In this document: positions 59,545 through 64,000 of the stretch, in pieces
How positions within the stretch are numbered: position 1 is the stretch's first letter
Layout: every line of letters starts with the position of its first letter
NCBI RefSeq assembly: GCF_035685805.1
Contig: NZ_DASSAB010000033.1
Span: forward strand, 1-64,000
Origin: Dyella_A sp035685805
Lineage (GTDB): Bacteria > Pseudomonadota > Gammaproteobacteria > Xanthomonadales > Rhodanobacteraceae
Reading direction: 5' to 3'
DNA length: 64,000 bases
The notes under the pieces: model-generated
Told to the model about the DNA's origin: nothing
Databases searched by the model: none
What the model saw: the letters and a program-made list of their open reading frames with translations, nothing else
Program-made: the position numbers and the translations under genes

Positions 59545-62343
59545 TTAGTGGTGATCGCGGCCATGGTCATGGTCATGGTCATCGTGACCGTGGCCGTGCC
59601 CGCGCGGCTTGCTGCCGAACAGGATGGAAGGATCGAGCAATTCCACCACCAGGCCGTCATGGTCCGAGGCCCCGATCGCCTGGGTCACGCCGGTGGCGCT
59701 GGCCGCGTCCTCGAGCGTCTGTGCCGGTGCATCGAGATCCCCGCGGCCGTACTGCATGCGCAGGAAGCGCCAGCGGGCCGGCAGGTTCAGCAGCGCGTGG
59801 TCGAGCACCTGGAAGGTCGGCACCGAGCGGCCGGAGTTGCCCGAGCCCGCCTTGGTGTAGCCCTGGATCTCGCCGAAGTTCTGCGTGAACTGGAACGAGT
59901 AGCGATCGTTCGCCGGCACCGACTCCACCGCGTTCCACAGCGACGGATGCACGATGTTCGGCTCACCCAGCTTGAGCAGGTTCTCGCTGTCCTTGTAGCG
60001 TCCGGAGATCAGCCCGACCATGTCGACGAAGCCGTCGCTGAACTGGTAGGCGTTGAAGTCGCCCACCACCACCAGCGGGGTCAGCGGCGAGGCCTGCTGC
60101 AGCTGCTGCACCTGCGTGGCGATCGACTTCGCCTGCTCGAACCGCTTCTCGCGATCGCGATCGGCCGAGCTGCCGGTCTTGTCGACGTTCTGGCGGGCCT
60201 TGGTGTGCACCGAGATCACCTGGAACCGCATCAGCCCGGCCTGCGCCGTGAGCAGCAGCGGCGGATGGTCGTGGATGTACGGCGTGTTGCCGTTGTCATC
60301 CCAGGTCTCGTCGGCCGCCAGCTGGCGCACCGAGAGCACCTTCACGCGATCGGTCCGCACCAGGAAGCCCACATCGATACCCGAAGGGTCGTGGCCTTCC
60401 ATCAGGTAGGCGTCGTAGCTCACGCCGTAGTCGTCGCCGAGCTGCTTGGCCAGGCCCTGCAGCAGCGGCAGGCTTTTGACTTCCTCCACCGACAGCACGT
60501 CCGGTGAGCGCAGCACGCCGCCGATGTACGCCGACAGCCGGCGGGTCTTCAGCGCCACCTCCTCTGCGGTCGGCTCGCCGGAGCCACCGCTGCAGGTGTA
60601 GGTGGTGTCGAAGGTGGTGTCGCAGAAGCGCTCGGTGTTGAACGCGCCGATCCGCAGCGCCACCGGAATCGCGTGATCCACCGCCCGCGGCAGCTGCACC
60701 GCTTTCTTCAGCTTGAATGAGGTGGGGATCAGCGTGTACGCGCCGAAGTCGTAGGAGATCACGCCCTCGGCCTCGAACGTGGAGCCGGCATTGAACGGCG
60801 TGTTCAGCGGCACCGCGCCGAAGTCGGCAGTGTTCATCTTGAACACTTCCGGGTTGCCGTCCCAGTGGGGCAGGCTCACGCCGTCCGGCACCGGTACCCC
60901 GTAGACCACGCCCGGCTCGCGCAGCGAGCGCCGGCCGTTGGCGGTGATGCTCACCTCGGCGAACGGCTCGCTGCTGAAGCGCTTGTTGCCGGTGTTGATC
61001 ATGCCGTGGCGCAGCTTCACCCGCATGCTGATGAAGCACTGGAAGTTGGTGGCGCCGCACGACAGGTGGTCCGGATTGGACGAGGGCGTGGCGGCATCGA
61101 ACATCACCGCCTTCGGCAATTCCGCCCCGTGCGATACGACGTTCACGACCGGGTTCTTCAGCTCGGTGAGGTGGTAGTAGTTGTCCACCACCGCATCGAC
61201 ATCCACCACGTCGCCCATGGCGACCGTGGGTGCGCTGCCGGTGAACACGTAGACGCCGTTGGAGGTCAGCGGATCGGCGTCGGCGCGGGCGTCCGGGGTC
61301 TGCATGGTGAAGCCGGCCGGGCCCACCGCGGTGACGACGTTGCCGTGGGTAAGCACGGTCTTGCCCAGCAGCGGCGAGGTCTGCTCACGGCCCTGGATCT
61401 GCCACAGCTCGGCATCGACCGGGATGTCGTACAGGATCGCGCCGATCGCGCTGTCGCGGGCCAGCGTGTAGCCGCCCGAGGGGTTGCTCAGGGTGACGTC
61501 GAAGGCGCGGTCGGTCTTGCCGACGCTGCTGCCGTGCACGATCACGTTGAAGCTGGCGCTGCTTTCGCCCGGCGCGACGGTGAGGTCGGTGTCGAGCGCG
61601 TCGTAGTCGCCGGCGCTGGCCGAGGCGGTGTCGTCCGCGGTGGCCACGTGCACGGTCACGCCGCTGCCGGCCGGAGCCGGCTCGGACAGCGTGATGGTGA
61701 ACGGCATCGCCACGTCGGCGGCGCCGCGTACGGTGGCGCTGGCATCGGCGATTGACACGCTGGCGCCCATCGCCACGCACGGGCTGGCGCTGTTGCTGGG
61801 GGTGCTGGGGCTGGCCAGCACGAAGTCGGCGCTGTTGTCGCCGCTGTCGTTCGGCAGGCCGGCGGCGTTGGTGCTGCGGATGTAGGACTGGTCGGCGTTG
61901 TTGCTGCCGAGCGAGGCCAGCGGCGTGCCCTCCTGGTAGGCCGAGCCGGCGCTCAGGCCGACCTGGTCGATCATCGAGCCGGAGGCATCGAGAATCGCCA
62001 GCCCACCGGTGTCGGTGACGCCGGTGCTGTAGGTGAGGTCGCCGGCGACGGTGCCGGAATACCCGCTGCTGGATTTGTTGGTCAGCAGCAGATGGCAGCC
62101 CGGTGCGATGCGTGTGCCGTCCGGCAAGGTGAGGCGCGTGCCTACCGTGCCGCTGGCGTTGGAGCCATTGAGCTGATAACCGGACACATCCAGCGCGCTC
62201 GAGCCGGCGTTGACCAGCTCGACGAACTCGTCGTTGCCGCCGGCCGGCCCGCGGACGCGGAACTGGTTGATCTGAAGATCGCTGGCGTAGGCGGAAAATG
62301 ACATCGCCGCGCCGGTCAGCGTCGCCAGGATGGCGCGCCGCAT
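59545..62343 (-). CDS. Extracellular ExeM/NucH-type endonuclease with a His/Asp-rich tail
   Basis: A 932-residue secreted nuclease. Signal MRRAILATLTGAAMSFSAYA; a lamin-tail domain at about 20-165 (NDEFVELVNAGSSALDVSGY); a Calx-beta-like domain at about 195-305 (YDALDTDLTVAPGESSASFNV in part); an OB-like segment; and an endonuclease/exonuclease/phosphatase domain from about 590 (FNTERF, VLSVEEVK, VISVHTKA, VVVGDFNAY, ASDHDGLVV). The tail is GHGHGHDDHDHDHGRDHH, likely metal binding. ATG 62343 has AGGGA six bases before; ATG 62358 is possible. The family degrades DNA in biofilms. A deacylating GlyGly-CTERM anchor seen in many ExeM proteins is absent. Confidence 0.9.
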   Translation of the reverse strand: MRRAILATLTGAAMSFSAYASDLQINQFRVRGPAGGNDEFVELVNAGSSALDVSGYQLNGSNASGTVGTRLTLPDGTRIAPGCHLLLTNKSSSGYSGTVAGDLTYSTGVTDTGGLAILDASGSMIDQVGLSAGSAYQEGTPLASLGSNNADQSYIRSTNAAGLPNDSGDNSADFVLASPSTPSNSASPCVAMGASVSIADASATVRGAADVAMPFTITLSEPAPAGSGVTVHVATADDTASASAGDYDALDTDLTVAPGESSASFNVIVHGSSVGKTDRAFDVTLSNPSGGYTLARDSAIGAILYDIPVDAELWQIQGREQTSPLLGKTVLTHGNVVTAVGPAGFTMQTPDARADADPLTSNGVYVFTGSAPTVAMGDVVDVDAVVDNYYHLTELKNPVVNVVSHGAELPKAVMFDAATPSSNPDHLSCGATNFQCFISMRVKLRHGMINTGNKRFSSEPFAEVSITANGRRSLREPGVVYGVPVPDGVSLPHWDGNPEVFKMNTADFGAVPLNTPFNAGSTFEAEGVISYDFGAYTLIPTSFKLKKAVQLPRAVDHAIPVALRIGAFNTERFCDTTFDTTYTCSGGSGEPTAEEVALKTRRLSAYIGGVLRSPDVLSVEEVKSLPLLQGLAKQLGDDYGVSYDAYLMEGHDPSGIDVGFLVRTDRVKVLSVRQLAADETWDDNGNTPYIHDHPPLLLTAQAGLMRFQVISVHTKARQNVDKTGSSADRDREKRFEQAKSIATQVQQLQQASPLTPLVVVGDFNAYQFSDGFVDMVGLISGRYKDSENLLKLGEPNIVHPSLWNAVESVPANDRYSFQFTQNFGEIQGYTKAGSGNSGRSVPTFQVLDHALLNLPARWRFLRMQYGRGDLDAPAQTLEDAASATGVTQAIGASDHDGLVVELLDPSILFGSKPRGHGHGHDDHDHDHGRDHH

Positions 62344-62467
62344 GGTGGTTCCCTGCATGAAAAGTCACTCCCTCTGGCGGGATCCTTGCCGGATCCATGA
62401 AACGCCGCACGCTAGCAAGCTTTTGCGACAGTTCTGCGAACGCTCCCCCCGGAGCCGCGCTGTCGGC

Positions 62468-62489
62468 GATGTCGGCCCATGCCGACATC
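62468..62489. repeat. 9-bp inverted repeat upstream of the nuclease gene
   Basis: GATGTCGGC and GCCGACATC flank CCAT. It lies 46 bases after the upp stop codon and 125 before the nuclease start, on the minus strand. No T-run follows, so an operator or mRNA-end hairpin is more likely than a terminator. Confidence 0.4.
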
Positions 62490-62534
62490 CGATTACTTTG
62501 CGTGATGTGGGATAGGGATGAAACCCCCGTACGC

Positions 62535-63179
62535 TCAGCCCGCGTCGGGCAGCTGCTTGGTGCCGAAAATCTTGTCGCCGGCGTCGCCGAGGCCGGGCAG
62601 GATGTAGCCCTGGGCATTGAGCTGGTCGTCCACCGCCGCGGTGTAGATCTCCACGTCCGGGTGCGCGGCCTGCATCCGCGCAAGGCCCTCTGGCGCCGCC
62701 ACCAGGAACAGCCCCTTGATGCGCTTGCAACCGGCAGCCTTGAGCATGTCGACGGTGGCGAGCAGGGTGCCGGCGGTCGCGAGCATCGGGTCGACGATCA
62801 GCGCGATGCGCTCGTCCATGCGGCCGGTGAGCTTCTCGTAGTAGGTGACCGGCTTGAGCGTTTCCTCGTCGCGCTGCAGGCCGACCACGCTGACCTTGGC
62901 GGCGGGAATCAGATCGAGCACGCCCGGCAGCATGCCCAGCCCCGCGCGCAGAATCGGCACGATGGTGATCTTCTTGCCCTTGATCTGCTGCACCGTCAGC
63001 GGCCCGGCCCAGCCGTCGATCATCTGCGCGACGGTCTCCAGGTCCTTGGTTGCCTCGTAGGTCAGCAACGCGGCGACCTCCGAAGCCAGTTCGCGGAAGT
63101 CCTTGGTGCTGATGCCGGCCCGACGCATCAGGCCGAGCTTGTGCTGGATGAGCGGGTGACGGACTTCGACGACGGGCAT
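62535..63179 (-). CDS. upp: Uracil phosphoribosyltransferase
   Basis: A 214-residue salvage enzyme: uracil plus PRPP gives UMP. MPVVEVRHPLIQHKLGLMR at the N-terminus, SVVGLQRDEET in the hood, the PRPP loop VDPMLATAGTL, and the uracil-binding end YILPGLGDAGDKIFGT are all present. The ATG at 63179 is used rather than an upstream codon adding 16 residues. Single gene. Confidence 0.97.
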   Translation of the reverse strand: MPVVEVRHPLIQHKLGLMRRAGISTKDFRELASEVAALLTYEATKDLETVAQMIDGWAGPLTVQQIKGKKITIVPILRAGLGMLPGVLDLIPAAKVSVVGLQRDEETLKPVTYYEKLTGRMDERIALIVDPMLATAGTLLATVDMLKAAGCKRIKGLFLVAAPEGLARMQAAHPDVEIYTAAVDDQLNAQGYILPGLGDAGDKIFGTKQLPDAG

Positions 63180-63630
63180 GCGCGTGGGCCTGTGTGTGGA
63201 GAAGCGACGCGTGTCGCATGGCCGCAAAGCTTATGGCCTGCAGCCGACAAGCGCATCCGCGGTGCTTCGGTGGCCGCGATCGCTCACGCTGCAGGCAGCG
63301 GTTCACGAAGCACCGCCAAGGCGCCCGGGACGACCGTTGGCCGCTTCCGCCCGGCCCTCCGTGGCCTCCTCCAGCGCGCTGCCGTTCCCGGCGCAGTGTC
63401 GACATCACCGAGGCGAGGCCCTTGGCGTGCATGGCCCGCCCGTCGCGGCGCCGCTGGCGGCGAGGGCGGCAGGCCATGGACGGCGTTGCCCGCCCTGGCC
63501 TGGTCGCACGCGTGGCCGCCGGCCGCCGCGCGCGGCGTTGTCGTCACGCGCGACCGCCTGCATTGCCAGCGACCGACGCATCGTCGATGCTTGGCCGGCA
63601 CGGGGTCGCTGCGCGGCCAAGGGAGAGTGC
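63180..63630. other. 451-base divergent intergenic region between upp and the MFS gene
   Basis: No coding region that I can support; short frames here are GC-rich and repetitive in Ala, Arg and Pro. The only clear element is a 13-base inverted repeat, GCATCG-T-CGATGC (63578-63590), 41 bases before the transporter start codon. TTGCCA (63563-63568) could be a -35 box. The length is unusual for this compact window. Confidence 0.4.
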
Positions 63631-64000
63631 ATGAGCGAGGATGCGGCGCACGCCGTGGAAGATCGCCCCACCCGCACCGCCCACCCGCTGCGCAAGCGCC
63701 AGGTCGCGGCGGTGGCCGTGGGCAACGCGATCGAGTTCTACGATTTCGTCACCTACGCGTTCTTCGCCACGCAGATCGGGCGCACTTTCTTTCCTTCCGA
63801 CGAACCGGGCGCCAGCCTGCTGGCTTCGCTGGCCACCTTTGGTGCGGGCTTCCTCACCCGTCCGCTGGGTGCCTGGGTGATCGGTCGCATGGGCGACCGG
63901 CGCGGACGCAAGCCGGCGATGCTGCTGTCGTTCGGCCTGATCGGCGTGGCGGTGATCGGCCTGCCGCTGGTGCCATCGTACGCATCGATCGGCGTGGCCG
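63631..64000 (+). CDS. MFS transporter, metabolite:H+ symporter (MHS) type, partial (cut by the right edge)
   Basis: The first 123 residues of an inner-membrane transporter. GGGAGAG lies five bases before the ATG. The first span region is VAVGNAIEFYDFVTYAFFA, with the acidic-aromatic EFYDF pattern of the MHS (ProP/KgtP/CitA) family. The loop between spans two and three is GRMGDRRGRKPAM, the MFS signature. Substrates of this family are organic acids or osmolytes such as citrate, oxoglutarate or proline/betaine; the visible part does not decide. Confidence 0.92.
   Translation, partial: MSEDAAHAVEDRPTRTAHPLRKRQVAAVAVGNAIEFYDFVTYAFFATQIGRTFFPSDEPGASLLASLATFGAGFLTRPLGAWVIGRMGDRRGRKPAMLLSFGLIGVAVIGLPLVPSYASIGVA

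Noticed and set aside
59558..59590. Microsatellite-like CATGGT repeats as a phase-variation tract
   Set aside because: The repeats are imperfect, in-frame and only three or four units long. They simply code the His/Asp tail and would not cause frequent frameshifts.
63284..63601. A 105-codon minus-strand frame between upp and the transporter
   Set aside because: Composition is that of random GC-rich DNA, with no ribosome-binding site or domain.
1..64000. CRISPR arrays, insertion sequences, prophage genes, integrase sites next to the three tRNA genes
   Set aside because: No regular spaced repeats, transposase or integrase motifs were found. Each tRNA is followed by a terminator and ordinary genes, with no duplicated tRNA 3' end nearby.

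Overview
The window reads as chromosomal DNA of a high-GC gammaproteobacterium, most likely from the Xanthomonadales and probably near the Rhodanobacter/Dyella/Luteibacter group. Clues are the type IV pilin pair, the Oar-like TonB receptor, the petABC-sspA-sspB block, the thrS-infC-rpmI-rplT-pheST-ihfA-merR block, and the gene content overall. No insertion sequence, prophage, CRISPR array or rRNA operon is visible. Most of the window is core genome. Both ends cut genes: a type IV pilin on the left and an MFS transporter on the right.

Layout. 1-2567: two type IV pilin genes, each behind a sigma-54-like promoter, and a multi-span GT-C-like membrane protein, all on the minus strand. 2697-4811: a secreted S9 peptidase. 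4964-9869: minus-strand ybeZ-ybeY-corC cluster, followed by a DUF4105 (Lnb-like) protein and corA. 10004-13729: a TetR-regulated ABC exporter operon resembling cecR-ybhGFSR, lying between ybeZ and miaB. 13765-17652: miaB, a lytic transglycosylase and a DegS/AlgW-like protease. 17733-21785: petABC behind a strikingly structured leader, then sspA-sspB. 21858-27637: DUF3301, nadC, DUF1631, Trm112-like, purE-purK. 27751-32017: sodB, grxD, an SDR protein, marC-like, and a two-domain OlsF-like acyltransferase. 32294-35593: an Oar-type TonB receptor behind a Pho-box-like promoter. 35746-40245: ppnN, tRNA-Asn, fimT, uvrB, tRNA-Val.

40347-44789 holds a four-gene operon with overlapping stop/start codons: TonB receptor, YfiR, a histidine kinase with a probable periplasmic CHASE8-like sensor, and a stand-alone receiver. 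It is the most system-like accessory locus here. 45086-47471: hemJ-like gene, a decayed PAP2 phosphatase, and a nucleotide-sugar epimerase. 47654-55237: the translation block, with an apparent Thr-codon leader peptide and attenuator before thrS and an ATC start for infC. 55289-58233: tRNA-Pro, serA, and a divergent D-2-hydroxyglutarate dehydrogenase candidate. 58443-64000: proline iminopeptidase, a large extracellular nuclease with a His/Asp tail, upp, and the start of an MHS-type transporter.

The strongest new-looking signals are regulatory. They are the thrS attenuator, the petABC leader (a 17-bp closing helix with nested helices), the Pho-box architecture at the Oar receptor beside a putative ornithine-lipid synthase, and the TonB-YfiR-kinase-receiver operon. 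All calls come from reading the sequence alone; no database search was run.
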